NCBI GenBank assembly: GCA_965202845.1 | Contig: OZ241856.1 | Coordinates: 434,001 to 498,000 of the forward strand | Origin: CBDATA01 sp965202845 | GTDB taxonomy: Bacteria > Acidobacteriota > Vicinamibacteria > Marinacidobacterales > Marinacidobacteraceae | DNA length: 64,000 bases | Reading direction: 5' to 3' | In this document: positions 42,494-50,617 of the stretch, one piece after another | Position numbering within the stretch: the first letter of the stretch is position 1 | Layout of the letters: the number at the start of each line of letters is the position of its first letter | Notes under the pieces: model-generated | Seen by the model: the letters and a program-made list of their open reading frames with translations, nothing else | Database searches by the model: none | Told to the model about the DNA's origin: nothing | Program-made: the position numbers and the translations under genes

Positions 42494-43806
42494 GGCGGGT
42501 TCGGTGGGCGGGCCGCGTCCAGCAGGGCCCGAATCCCGTCCCATTCCCCGCGCGGGAGGAGCAGAACCCGCTCGTCGCCGTCCCGGAGCGCCTGGACCCG
42601 TTCGGGGCCGACCTGGAAACGAACGGTCGCCGGCTCGCTGGCGTCCTCCCGGCGGAGTCGGACGATCCAGTCGGGATCCACGAGGGCGTCCGCTGGCGCG
42701 CCGCCCACCGCTTCGGCCTCCGTCCGGCTGAGGCGGTGCAGGAGGTCCTCCACCGCCCCACTGTCCGGGGGCGACTCTCCGTCGGCGAGTGTCCAGACCG
42801 TCGCCTCTTCGTCCTCGGTTCGGAGAAAGGCGATCTCGGCGTCGTCGCTCTCGAAACGCATTTCGTCCACCTGCCACACCGGGAGATCGAAGAGCCGCAG
42901 CGAACGGATCGATTCCAGTCCGGAACCGAGCGCGTCTTCCAGCTCCTCCACCGGTTCCGCCGCCACCACGAATGCCAGGGGATCGCCCACGACCTGCGCC
43001 AGGACCCCGGGCGGGCGATCCGCGCCGAAGACGACGGCGCGAGTCCCGGTTTCCCCGTCGCCGCGGTCCAGGTCGATTTCGGCGACGAGCCGCGGCGTCT
43101 CGATGGTTTCCCCCTCGGCGAGCGCGAGCATCCGGAGGTCGGCGAGCGTTCCGGCGAGCTGCGATGCGGAAAAGGGGTCGGCCGCGATCCGGAAGGGGAC
43201 GGCGATGCTCCAGTCCCCGCCCTCCCGCACCAGCGCCGCCTCCCGGTCGCCGGCGCGCAAGCGCATCCCCCGCACCGCCGGGTCTCCCCGGAACACCCGA
43301 AGGTCGCGGAGGTCCCAGGCGCTCCGGTCAAAGTTCCGGAACGAGTGGGCCGGAGTCAGGAGCGCCGCGTCCTGGAAGCGCAGATACCGGCTGCCGCCGG
43401 TGAGGGTTTCGTCGCCGAAGGCGGCGCTCCAGGTCTCGTCGCCGGCGGTCACTCCGAGCCGGAGCGCGGGCGGATCGAGACCGAAATCATCGGCGTTGCT
43501 TCCGGCCTCCAGCGTCCTCGTGAAGCCGAGCGCGGCGACGTTCTGGAGCAACGAATCCGCCTCCGCCGGGTCCGCCGGAACCGGGTCCCGGTCTCCGGAG
43601 GCCACCAGGAACCCCTCGGCGCCGCGCCGGAGCCGGACCTCGGGAAGCCCCGGGCGGGTCAGCGTGATTTCGTCGATCTCGTCCGCTTCGACGCCGAACA
43701 CCCGCTCGGTTTCGTCGCCGCTCTCCGGTTCGCCGCGCTCGAACAGCAGAATCCAGCCCCCGACGGCGGCCGCAAAGGCCAGGGCGAGGAGCGTGCCGCG
43801 CTTCAC
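42490..43806 (-). CDS. DUF4340 domain protein, ABC/Gldg cluster
   Basis: A 438-residue protein with an N-terminal membrane helix (about 4-20) and a large extracytoplasmic region of repeated DUF4340-type modules (VEADEIDEITLTRP, SVDLRDLRVF-like WDLRDLRVFRGD, LPVWQVDEMRFES). Members of this family are nearly always encoded after an ABC-2 transporter and a Gldg protein, as here. The function is unsettled; links to gliding or surface secretion come from GldG relatives. The start is GTG at 43806, overlapping the Gldg stop (GTGA); the longer open frame is rejected. Confidence 0.88.
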   Translation of the reverse strand: MKRGTLLALAFAAAVGGWILLFERGEPESGDETERVFGVEADEIDEITLTRPGLPEVRLRRGAEGFLVASGDRDPVPADPAEADSLLQNVAALGFTRTLEAGSNADDFGLDPPALRLGVTAGDETWSAAFGDETLTGGSRYLRFQDAALLTPAHSFRNFDRSAWDLRDLRVFRGDPAVRGMRLRAGDREAALVREGGDWSIAVPFRIAADPFSASQLAGTLADLRMLALAEGETIETPRLVAEIDLDRGDGETGTRAVVFGADRPPGVLAQVVGDPLAFVVAAEPVEELEDALGSGLESIRSLRLFDLPVWQVDEMRFESDDAEIAFLRTEDEEATVWTLADGESPPDSGAVEDLLHRLSRTEAEAVGGAPADALVDPDWIVRLRREDASEPATVRFQVGPERVQALRDGDERVLLLPRGEWDGIRALLDAARPPNPP

Positions 43807-45266
43807 GCCCGACGCCGCGCCCACCACGAGGAGACTCCCCACAGCAGGAAGAATCCCGGCAGGAACACCAGGCTCATCAGGATCACGTTCCGCATCCGGG
43901 CGGTGGTCATGGTGATGCGCCGGTCTTCCGGATCGCGGGGGCGGATGGCGATCCGGTCCTCGTCCTCGGTGAGCCAGGCCACCATGTTCAGGAACAGGTC
44001 GGCGTTTCCGAGCGGCGCCAGCGCCAGGTTGTTGCCGATGAAGTCCGAATCCCCGACCACCACCAGCCGCCCTTCCAGGGGTTCCGCTTCGTCCCCGTCC
44101 GTAGCGTCCGGCGGCGGCGGATCGATGCTGGCGGCGTAAGCAAGAACCAGCGGTCCGGCGCGTTCGTCGTCGTCGGGGCGGGCGTCCCCGCTCAGCAGGT
44201 CGGCGGCGCCTTGTTCCCCCCAGCTCGCCTCGGAGGAGAGAACGAGTTCGGTCAGCTGGACCCCCTCCGGGCGGACATCCGGCTCGGCGCCGATCAGACT
44301 TCCGGCGAGCGGAAACACGGTGGCCGCGGTCTCGAAGCCGCGGGTGATCGGATGGAGCCCGTAGGAGCCGGCCAGCGGAACCTCGATCCCTAGGCCGAAC
44401 AGCTGGCCGACCCCGCTGCCGTCGAGCACCACATCCCCCGCCAGCGCGATGCCGAAGTCTTCGAGCAGGTTCACCAGCTGCTCCCTGGGGTCCAGCTGGA
44501 GCGCTTCCGGGTCCCCCAGTTCGGGCGGGTCCACCATCACCAGCAGCTTCCCGCCGTTTTCAAGGTGGTTCTCCAACGCCTCGGCTTCGGCGGCGAGCAG
44601 GTCCCGGGACGGGCCGGCGAGGATCAGCGCGTCGAAGTCCTCCGGCAGAACCACCTTCCCGTCTCGGACATGCTCCACAAGTCGGAGTTCGGAAACCTCG
44701 TAGTTGGCTTCCTCGAGCCGGTCGCGGATGGCGGAGAGCCCGCCGCCGCCGGGGTCATCCAGCGCGAGCTCCCCATGGCCGGCGAGGAAAAACAGCTTGC
44801 GAACCCTTCCCTGGAGGAGCCGCGCGATCGCGTTCGTGATGTCCTGTTCGGAGGCGCCGGAGACCCGCTCCTTTCGCTCCCCCAGCGTGACCACCACCGT
44901 TCCGAAGGGAATGGTTTCCTCGGCGCCGGCGAGAAAGGCGCGCGCCCGGGCCGGTTCGGCTTCCTGGTCCAGGACGTCCCAGGTCACCAGCGGACTGGCG
45001 TCGGCGTAGCGCTCGAAAAGCTCCACGGTGGGGCTGGCCGCCCGCGGCTGATCCAGAACCACCAGATGGACTTCCTGGTCGAGCCCCTCGAGGATCTGGA
45101 TCGTCTGCGGAGCGAGGCTGAAGATCCCGGCGGCGGTCAGATCCCAGGAGACGTTGCGCCGGTGCGCCACCACGTTCAGTCCCACCAGCGCGCCCAGCAG
45201 GAGCGCCGCGGCGAGCACGGCGTTCGCGCCTTCCCGGGCGCTTCGGCGCCGGAGCATCCGGCTCAT
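43803..45266 (-). CDS. Gldg-family ABC-associated protein
   Basis: A 487-residue protein of the GldG/ABC-type uncharacterised family. An N-terminal helix (about 14-34) precedes NVVAHRRNVSWDLTAAGIFSLAPQTIQILEGL, the typical opening. An extracytoplasmic region follows (VRKLFFLAGHGELAL, FDALILAGPSRDLLAAEAEALENHLENGGKLLVMVDPPE), then GRLVVVGDSDFIGNN and a C-terminal helix (about 460-478). It is encoded between the ABC permease and DUF4340 with ATGA and GTGA overlaps, so the four proteins probably form one complex. Confidence 0.9.
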   Translation of the reverse strand: MSRMLRRRSAREGANAVLAAALLLGALVGLNVVAHRRNVSWDLTAAGIFSLAPQTIQILEGLDQEVHLVVLDQPRAASPTVELFERYADASPLVTWDVLDQEAEPARARAFLAGAEETIPFGTVVVTLGERKERVSGASEQDITNAIARLLQGRVRKLFFLAGHGELALDDPGGGGLSAIRDRLEEANYEVSELRLVEHVRDGKVVLPEDFDALILAGPSRDLLAAEAEALENHLENGGKLLVMVDPPELGDPEALQLDPREQLVNLLEDFGIALAGDVVLDGSGVGQLFGLGIEVPLAGSYGLHPITRGFETAATVFPLAGSLIGAEPDVRPEGVQLTELVLSSEASWGEQGAADLLSGDARPDDDERAGPLVLAYAASIDPPPPDATDGDEAEPLEGRLVVVGDSDFIGNNLALAPLGNADLFLNMVAWLTEDEDRIAIRPRDPEDRRITMTTARMRNVILMSLVFLPGFFLLWGVSSWWARRRA

Positions 45267-46024
45267 CCCCGCCAGCGCCGGGAGCGGATCGACTCCCGGG
45301 TCAGGAACAGCCAGAACGCGGTGAAGGAGAGGTAGAACACGATGTCGCGGGTCGAAATCACCCCCCGGGTGAAGTCGGCGGTGTGTCCGGTGACCGAAAG
45401 GTAGGCGAGAACCCGCCCGGTTCCCCCCCATTCGGGGCCGGTGAACTCCAGCAGCCAGAGCACCAGCGAGGCGAGGAGGGTCAGCATTCCGGCGACGATC
45501 TGGCTGCGGGTGAGGCTGGAGAAGAAGAGGCCGATGGCGCCGAATGCGGCGCTCAGCAAGAGCAGTCCGAGATAGGCGCTGAGCACCGGGGCGATGTCCG
45601 GCATCGAGTGCCAGAACAGGATGCCGGTGTGGAAGCCGGTGATTCCCAGCATCGCGGCGAAGAGCGCGAACACCGCGAGGAATTTGCCGAAAACGATCTG
45701 GCCGTCGGTCACCGGCGCGGTCAGGAGCAGCTCCGCCGTCCCCGAACGCAGCTCCGCAGCCAGGCTGCGCATGGTGACGATCGGGGTCAGGAACACCCAA
45801 AGCACCGCCACGCTCGCCATCAGCCAGCGGATCAGATCGCTGTTCACGTTCAGGGCGCCGCCGGAGAAGCCCCCCATCCGCATCCCGGCCTCGACGAAGC
45901 TGCGCAGGTAGTCGCTGAAGAAGTAGCCGTAGAGGAAGGCGAACGCGCCGAGCAGCACGAAGGCGATGGGGGAGGCGAACCAGCCGGAGATTTCCCGGCG
46001 GGCGATGGCGAGCGCGATCCTCAC
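45263..46024 (-). CDS. ABC-2 type permease
   Basis: A 253-residue inner-membrane permease with six predicted helices, of the GldF/NosY ABC-2 type. It begins ALAIARREISGWFASPIAFVLLGAF and contains LTPIVTMRSLAAELRSGTAELLLTAPVTDGQIVFGKFLA, the conserved cytoplasmic stretch of these subunits. The start is GTG at 46024 within a GTGA overlap with the ATPase gene, and the stop overlaps the Gldg ATG. Substrate unknown. Confidence 0.92.
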   Translation of the reverse strand: MRIALAIARREISGWFASPIAFVLLGAFAFLYGYFFSDYLRSFVEAGMRMGGFSGGALNVNSDLIRWLMASVAVLWVFLTPIVTMRSLAAELRSGTAELLLTAPVTDGQIVFGKFLAVFALFAAMLGITGFHTGILFWHSMPDIAPVLSAYLGLLLLSAAFGAIGLFFSSLTRSQIVAGMLTLLASLVLWLLEFTGPEWGGTGRVLAYLSVTGHTADFTRGVISTRDIVFYLSFTAFWLFLTRESIRSRRWRG

Positions 46025-46974
46025 GCGGCCTCTTCGGTGGAGGACTCGCTGGTGGTCAGGTGGAGGAAGACATCTTCGAGGCTGGCGGCGCCGGCGCGCC
46101 GGAGGCCCAGCAGCGGGAACCCGGCGTCGAGCAGCGCGCGGGCCGCCTCGCTCCGGAGTTCGACCCCCGGATCGGTTTCGAGGCGATAGCGGCCCTCGCC
46201 TCCCCGCGCGACCCGGCGGACTCCGGGGACCTGGCCGAGCGCCGCCTCGATCCGTTCGGGGTCTCCGGCGCTCTCGATTTCGATGAGACCCTCGGAGGAC
46301 ATCCCGGCGCCCAGCCGCTCGGGGGTGTCCTCGGCGAGCAGCCGCCCGCGATGGATGATGGCGACCCGGTCGCAGGTGGCGGCGACCTCGGGCAGGATGT
46401 GGGTCGAGAGGATGACCGTCCGCTCCCCCGCCAGCTCGCGGATGAGTTCCCGGGTTTCGTGGATCTGCCGCGGGTCCAGGCCGGCGGTCGGTTCGTCCAG
46501 CACCAGCAGCCCGGGATCGTGAATCAGGGCCTGGGCGAGTCCGACCCGTTGACGGAATCCCTTGCTGAGCGCGCCGACGATGCGATTCCGGACGTCTCCC
46601 AGCGCGGTCGCCTCCACCGCCCGCTCCACGGCGGCCTTGAGCTTCGGCCGCGGCGTCCGCCGGAGACGAGCGGCGAACTCCAGATAGGCGACCACCTCCA
46701 TTTCCGGATAGAGCGGCGGCTGTTCGGGGAGATAGCCGATGTTGCGCTTGGCGGTCACCGGCGCCTCCGCCAGATCCTGTCCGGCGATCCGCACCCGCCC
46801 CTCGGTGGGGGGCATGAAGCCGGTGATCATGCGCATGGTGGTCGTCTTGCCGGCGCCGTTCGGGCCGAGAAAGCCGAGCACTTCGCCGCTCTGGATGGTG
46901 AAGCTGAGGGAATCCACCGCCCGCGTCGCCCCGTACCGCTTGGACACGCGGTCCACGTGAACTACCGGGGGCAT
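46021..46974 (-). CDS. ABC transporter ATPase (GldA-like)
   Basis: A 317-residue ATP-binding subunit: Walker A GPNGAGKTTTMRM, Q-loop region YLPEQPPLYPEM, signature LSKGFRQRVGLAQALIHDP, Walker B LLVLDEPTAGLDP, and the H-loop in ILSTHIL. The C-terminal 90 residues form the extra domain typical of ABC-2 ATPases such as GldA/NatA. It is first of a tightly overlapping run with the permease, Gldg, DUF4340 and then the SfiI-like genes. Confidence 0.94.
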   Translation of the reverse strand: MPPVVHVDRVSKRYGATRAVDSLSFTIQSGEVLGFLGPNGAGKTTTMRMITGFMPPTEGRVRIAGQDLAEAPVTAKRNIGYLPEQPPLYPEMEVVAYLEFAARLRRTPRPKLKAAVERAVEATALGDVRNRIVGALSKGFRQRVGLAQALIHDPGLLVLDEPTAGLDPRQIHETRELIRELAGERTVILSTHILPEVAATCDRVAIIHRGRLLAEDTPERLGAGMSSEGLIEIESAGDPERIEAALGQVPGVRRVARGGEGRYRLETDPGVELRSEAARALLDAGFPLLGLRRAGAASLEDVFLHLTTSESSTEEAA

Positions 46975-47037
46975 GCGGGCGGCGCGGGGAATCGGGAAGG
47001 GGGGGGCTGGCGGGCTCCGAGTTCGGCGGGCCGTCAG

Positions 47038-47043
47038 TATACT
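47038..47043 (+). promoter_or_regulatory. Candidate -10 box (TATACT) of the 197-residue lipoprotein gene
   Basis: TATACT ends 11 bases before the ATG, leaving a leader of about five bases and no room for a ribosome-binding site. It lies in the gap between divergent genes. Confidence 0.5.
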
Positions 47044-47054
47044 GGCCGGTCCCG

Positions 47055-47648
47055 ATGCGTCTCCCTCTCCCGCTCCTCGCGTTGCTGGTTTCGATTTGGG
47101 GCGGCGCCGGCTGCGTGGACGCGCGCTCCACGGAAGCGGTGGAGGCGCTGGAGATCGAGAATCTGGTCGCGTACTGGGGCGTCCTCGGCGAGGACCGCGA
47201 GGGGTTCAGCTACATCCGCCCGGCGGTTCGTTTCCGCATTCGCAACGGGGGCGCCGAGCCGGTGCGCTACATCCAGGCGCACGGGACGTTCCGACGGATG
47301 TCCGCCCCCGACGAGGCGTGGGGGTCCGGCTACGTGCATTCGGTTTCCGAAGCGGATCTGCTTCCGGGGGAGGCGACCGCCGAAGTCACGCTGTACTCCG
47401 ATTCGAACTACCTGTCGAAGGCCCGCCCCGAGCGCATGTTCGACAACCCCCTCTGGGAGGATGTGGAGGTGGAGGTGTTCCTGCGCGTCGGCTCCTCGAA
47501 TTACACCCCGCACGGCCGGATCGTGGCGCTGCGCCGCCTGGGGCCGCCGGGCGTGGACAAGTACCTGGAGCCGGACGAGGAGGAGCCGCTGTACGAGGTC
47601 AACCCCCGCCCGCGCGGGGCGCCGTCCGGTTCCGGGGAAGGCGCCTGA
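47055..47648 (+). CDS. Hypothetical lipoprotein, 197 residues
   Basis: An exported small protein with a lipoprotein signal ending in GAGC (Cys20). The mature part is beta-rich: YIRPAVRFRIRNGGAEPVRYIQAHGTFRR and GRIVALRRLGPPGVDKYLEPD suggest a single immunoglobulin-like domain of the kind seen in FxLYD/DUF-type lipoproteins. The last 25 residues are acidic then Pro/Arg-rich. I do not recognise a function. It stands alone between the divergent ABC operon and the convergent dGTPase gene. Confidence 0.8.
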   Translation: MRLPLPLLALLVSIWGGAGCVDARSTEAVEALEIENLVAYWGVLGEDREGFSYIRPAVRFRIRNGGAEPVRYIQAHGTFRRMSAPDEAWGSGYVHSVSEADLLPGEATAEVTLYSDSNYLSKARPERMFDNPLWEDVEVEVFLRVGSSNYTPHGRIVALRRLGPPGVDKYLEPDEEEPLYEVNPRPRGAPSGSGEGA

Positions 47649-47663
47649 AGCCGATCGTCGCGG

Positions 47664-48794
47664 TCACGGGCCGTCGTCCCCGTCGGCGTCGGCGAAGCCC
47701 CGGGTGGGCGGGGGCCTGCCGTTCCGGATCGCGCGGTGGCAGCGCATGGTGAAGCGATCGGTCATTCCGGCGAGATAGTCGCAGACCACCCGCTGCGGGG
47801 AGGCGACACCGATGCGCTGGGCGATGTGCGGGGGCAGTCCGCTCCGGTTCTCCAGGTAGTACCGGAACAGCGCCGGCAGCGCCGCCGTTCGTCGGCGGGT
47901 GGCGCGCAGGACCGCCGGATGCCGGTAGAGCCGCCGCCGGAGCAGCTCCTTGAGGCCCGCGAGTTCGGCGCCCGCCGTGTCTCCGATCCCGACGAGCGGC
48001 CGGTCCAGGCGCAGCGCCTGTTCGGCGTCGTCCAGCCCGGAGGCCTCGATCCGCCGCCGCGTCTCCCCGAGCACTGCGGAGGCGAGTTCGTCGATGACGC
48101 CCCGAACCAGGGTGCGCACCGGAACCCGCCGGGAGCCGTCCCCGGCGACCCAGTGGCGCTTGAAAAGGGGAGAGGGTTCCAGGTCTTCGGGGACGATCAG
48201 GCCGGAGCCGAAGCCGTCCTCCATGTCGTGGGCGGTGTAGGCGACCTCGTCGGCGACATCGGCGAGCTGCCCCTCCAGCGGCGGCTGGGTCAGCCCGTCG
48301 AAATCGGGCGGGCGCCAGCCGGAGCGGGGCGAGTGGGCGAACACCCCGAGCCGCGTCTCCCGGGTCAGGTTGAGTCCCCGGAACCCGGGGTAGGCGCGCT
48401 CCAGCTTGTCCACGATGCGGTAGGACTGGATGTTGTGCTCGAAACCGCCGTGCTCCCGCATCAACCGGTCCAGTTCGTCCTCGCCGGCGTGCCCGAAGGG
48501 CGGGTGTCCCAAGTCGTGGGCGAGCGCGATCGCTTCGGTGAGGTCCTCGTTCAGCCGCAGCTCGCGCGCCAGGGTGCGGGCGATCTGCGCGACTTCGAGC
48601 GTGTGGGTGAGACGGGTCCGGGGGTGGTCGGCGTGGTCGGTCACGAAGACCTGGGTTTTCCCCTGGAGCCGGCGGAACGCGCTCGAATGGATGATCCGGT
48701 CCCGGTCCCGCTGGTACTCGCTGCGGAACCGGTGCGGCGGTTCGGGATGCAGGCGCCCGGCGGAAGCGCCGCTCCGCCGCGCCAGCGGATGCAT
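47664..48794 (-). CDS. dgt: dGTP triphosphohydrolase-like HD hydrolase
   Basis: A 376-residue HD-domain dNTP triphosphohydrolase (deoxynucleoside plus tripolyphosphate). The start HRFRSEYQRDRDRIIHSSAFRRLQGKTQVF is diagnostic. Metal ligands are H64 in RLTHTLEVAQIAR, H93-D94 in ALAHDLGHPPFGHAGE, and the later Asp in DEVAYTAHDMEDG. It is the short bacterial type (about 380) rather than the 505-residue E. coli Dgt. It may tune dNTP pools or limit phages. It is followed upstream by the VWFA-related gene, 13 bases away. Confidence 0.93.
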   Translation of the reverse strand: MHPLARRSGASAGRLHPEPPHRFRSEYQRDRDRIIHSSAFRRLQGKTQVFVTDHADHPRTRLTHTLEVAQIARTLARELRLNEDLTEAIALAHDLGHPPFGHAGEDELDRLMREHGGFEHNIQSYRIVDKLERAYPGFRGLNLTRETRLGVFAHSPRSGWRPPDFDGLTQPPLEGQLADVADEVAYTAHDMEDGFGSGLIVPEDLEPSPLFKRHWVAGDGSRRVPVRTLVRGVIDELASAVLGETRRRIEASGLDDAEQALRLDRPLVGIGDTAGAELAGLKELLRRRLYRHPAVLRATRRRTAALPALFRYYLENRSGLPPHIAQRIGVASPQRVVCDYLAGMTDRFTMRCHRAIRNGRPPPTRGFADADGDDGP

Positions 48795-48807
48795 TGGGGC
48801 TGCGGAC

Positions 48808-49710
48808 CTAGCCCGGAGCGTAGTAGCCGAGCTTGGTGCGCACCCGGGCGTCCGGGTACGACGTCTGGACCACGATCCGGCGCCAGGCGCCGTCCTGACG
48901 GGCGTTGTTCGAGATGTACCCGATGTTGTACTGGCTCTTCAGTTCCTCGGCGATCCGGTCGTACACCGATTCCAGTTCCTCGAGGGCGGTGGGGAAGAAC
49001 CACTGGCCGCCGGTCTCCTCGGCCAGGTTCTTGAGGACGTGCTCGGCCTCCGAAAACCGCCGCCCGCGCCTTCGGCTGGTGTTCTGGAGCGAGATCGTGT
49101 AGATCACCACGTCGGTGTCCTTGGTCAGGTCGAGCACCTGGTCGAAGGTGACGAGCGAGCTGGTGTCGTGCCCGTCGGAGAGCAGGATGATGGCCTGCCG
49201 CCGCGGTTCGGTTCGCCGCCGCGCCAGCGCGTGGAGCGAGATGTAGATGGCGTTGTGCAGCTTGGTCGTCCCGCCCGGCTGGGTCATCCGGATCGCCCGT
49301 TCCAGCTCGGCGCGGTCGCTGGTGAACGCCTGGAGGATGTTGGCGTGGCTGCCGAATTCGATGACCTGGGCGAGGTCCTCGACCCGCAGGGTGCGGGTGA
49401 AGCGCACCGCCGCTTCCTGGGCGAAGTGCATCTTGTCCTGCATGCTGGCGGAGGTGTCGAGAAGCAGCACCATCCGGATCGGCAGGTCCTCGCGCGAAAA
49501 GGCTTCGATCTCCTGGAGGATGCCGTCCTCGTAGATCGAAAAGTCCTCCCGCAGCAGGTCGGTGAGGAACCGGTCGCGGGGGTCGGTGACGGTCACGTTC
49601 AGCGAAATCAGATCGACCGTCACCCGGAACTGGTAGGTCTGCTGGGCGAGGGCGGTGATCCCGGAGGCGAGGAGCAGCGCCGCTGCCGCCGCCCCCGCCT
49701 TTCGTTTCAT
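48808..49710 (-). CDS. VWFA-related secreted protein (Acidobacterial type)
   Basis: A 300-residue exported protein: signal peptide MKRKAGAAAAALLLASGITALAQ, then VDLISLNVTVTDPRDRFLTDLLREDF and the vWA domain MVLLLDTSASMQDKM with an intact MIDAS (DxSxS) and ILLSDGHDTSS. LKSQYNIGYISNN and the C-terminal VRTKLGYYAPG are the standard ending of the VWFA-related family first named from Acidobacteria. The role is unknown, probably protein-protein contact at the cell surface. The ATG at 49710 is the first Met before the signal peptide; the 707-residue open frame is antisense to the moaB and dksA-like genes and rejected. Confidence 0.92.
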   Translation of the reverse strand: MKRKAGAAAAALLLASGITALAQQTYQFRVTVDLISLNVTVTDPRDRFLTDLLREDFSIYEDGILQEIEAFSREDLPIRMVLLLDTSASMQDKMHFAQEAAVRFTRTLRVEDLAQVIEFGSHANILQAFTSDRAELERAIRMTQPGGTTKLHNAIYISLHALARRRTEPRRQAIILLSDGHDTSSLVTFDQVLDLTKDTDVVIYTISLQNTSRRRGRRFSEAEHVLKNLAEETGGQWFFPTALEELESVYDRIAEELKSQYNIGYISNNARQDGAWRRIVVQTSYPDARVRTKLGYYAPG

Positions 49711-49717
49711 CGTTCGG

Positions 49718-49723
49718 TATTCT
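49718..49723 (+). promoter_or_regulatory. Candidate -10 box (TATTCT) of the moaB-like gene
   Basis: TATTCT ends five bases before the ATG at 49729, which fits a leaderless message. It lies in the 18-base gap to the divergent VWFA gene. Confidence 0.45.
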
Positions 49724-49728
49724 GACCC

Positions 49729-50238
49729 ATGGCCCCTCGTCCCGTGTCCGCCCCCCCGGAATCCGCCGCCGTCCTGACCGTGAGCGACGGGTGCGCCGCC
49801 GGCGCGGTTCCCGACCGTTCGGGCCGGCTGGCCTGCGAGACGTTGCGGGAAATGGGCTTCGCAATCCGGGAACAAGCGGTCGTTCCCGACGAGATCGAGC
49901 CGGTGCGCATGCATATCCGGGAGTGGGCGGCCGCCGGCGTCCGTCTGATCGTCACCACTGGAGGCACCGGCCTGGGGCCGCGCGACCGGACGCCGGAAGC
50001 AGTGCGTCCGCTCCTGGACCGGGAGCTTCCCGGATACGGGGAGCTCCTGCGCGCCGAAGGTCTGAAGGAGACGCCGATGTCGCCGCTCTCCCGGAGTTTT
50101 GCGGGCGCGATCGGCCCGACCCTGGTGGTGGCGCTTCCCGGGAGCCCGCGCGCGGTGGGAAGCGGGCTGCGGACGCTCGCCCCGACCCTTCCCCATGCGT
50201 TGCGCCTGCTCGCCGGCGACACCCGCCACCGGGATTGA
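49729..50238 (+). CDS. moaB: MoaB/Mog-family molybdopterin adenylyltransferase-like protein
   Basis: A 169-residue MoCF_biosynth-domain protein, acting on molybdopterin in molybdenum-cofactor synthesis. It shows VLTVSDGCAAGAVPDRSG at the start, the diagnostic IVTTGGTGLGPRDRTPEAVRPLLDRELPG, and VALPGSPRAVGSGL. Mog-type proteins adenylate molybdopterin; MoaB paralogues may be inactive, and I cannot tell which this is. No other molybdenum genes are close. The dksA-like gene follows 30 bases later. Confidence 0.9.
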   Translation: MAPRPVSAPPESAAVLTVSDGCAAGAVPDRSGRLACETLREMGFAIREQAVVPDEIEPVRMHIREWAAAGVRLIVTTGGTGLGPRDRTPEAVRPLLDRELPGYGELLRAEGLKETPMSPLSRSFAGAIGPTLVVALPGSPRAVGSGLRTLAPTLPHALRLLAGDTRHRD

Positions 50239-50268
50239 TACACTTCGCCCCCTTCCGGCACGCACGTC

Positions 50269-50601
50269 ATGACTCCCGAGGAACTGCGCCAGCACGAGCA
50301 GCGGCTTCTGACCAAGAAGGCCGACATCGAGAGCCAGGTTCCGTCCCGCGCCTTCTCCGGGTCGCCGTCGCGTGGCGACGACGGGGATCGCTCCCTCGCC
50401 GCGACCGACGACGAGATCTCCATCCAGCTGCAGCAAAACGACGCCAAGCTGCTTCGGGCGATCGAAAAGGCGCTGGACCGGATTCGGGACGGCGACTACG
50501 GGGTCTGCTCCGAATGCGAGAAGGAAATCCCCCGGGCGCGGCTCGAGGCGGTTCCGTGGACGCGGGTCTGCGTGCCCTGCAAGGAACGCCAGTACAACTG
50601 A
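50269..50601 (+). CDS. TraR/DksA-family zinc-finger protein
   Basis: A 110-residue regulator with an N-terminal coiled-coil-like helix (1-25), an acidic middle (GDDGDRS), and a C4 zinc finger with C80-x2-C83 and C101-x2-C104 (YGVCSECEKEIPRARLEAVPWTRVCVPC). DksA-like proteins bind RNA polymerase through the secondary channel. It is shorter than E. coli DksA (151). An extended -10 (TGATACACT, 50236-50244) overlaps the end of moaB, giving its own promoter. No strong ribosome-binding site is visible. Confidence 0.9.
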   Translation: MTPEELRQHEQRLLTKKADIESQVPSRAFSGSPSRGDDGDRSLAATDDEISIQLQQNDAKLLRAIEKALDRIRDGDYGVCSECEKEIPRARLEAVPWTRVCVPCKERQYN

Positions 50602-50617
50602 TTCGGAGCGCTGGGCC

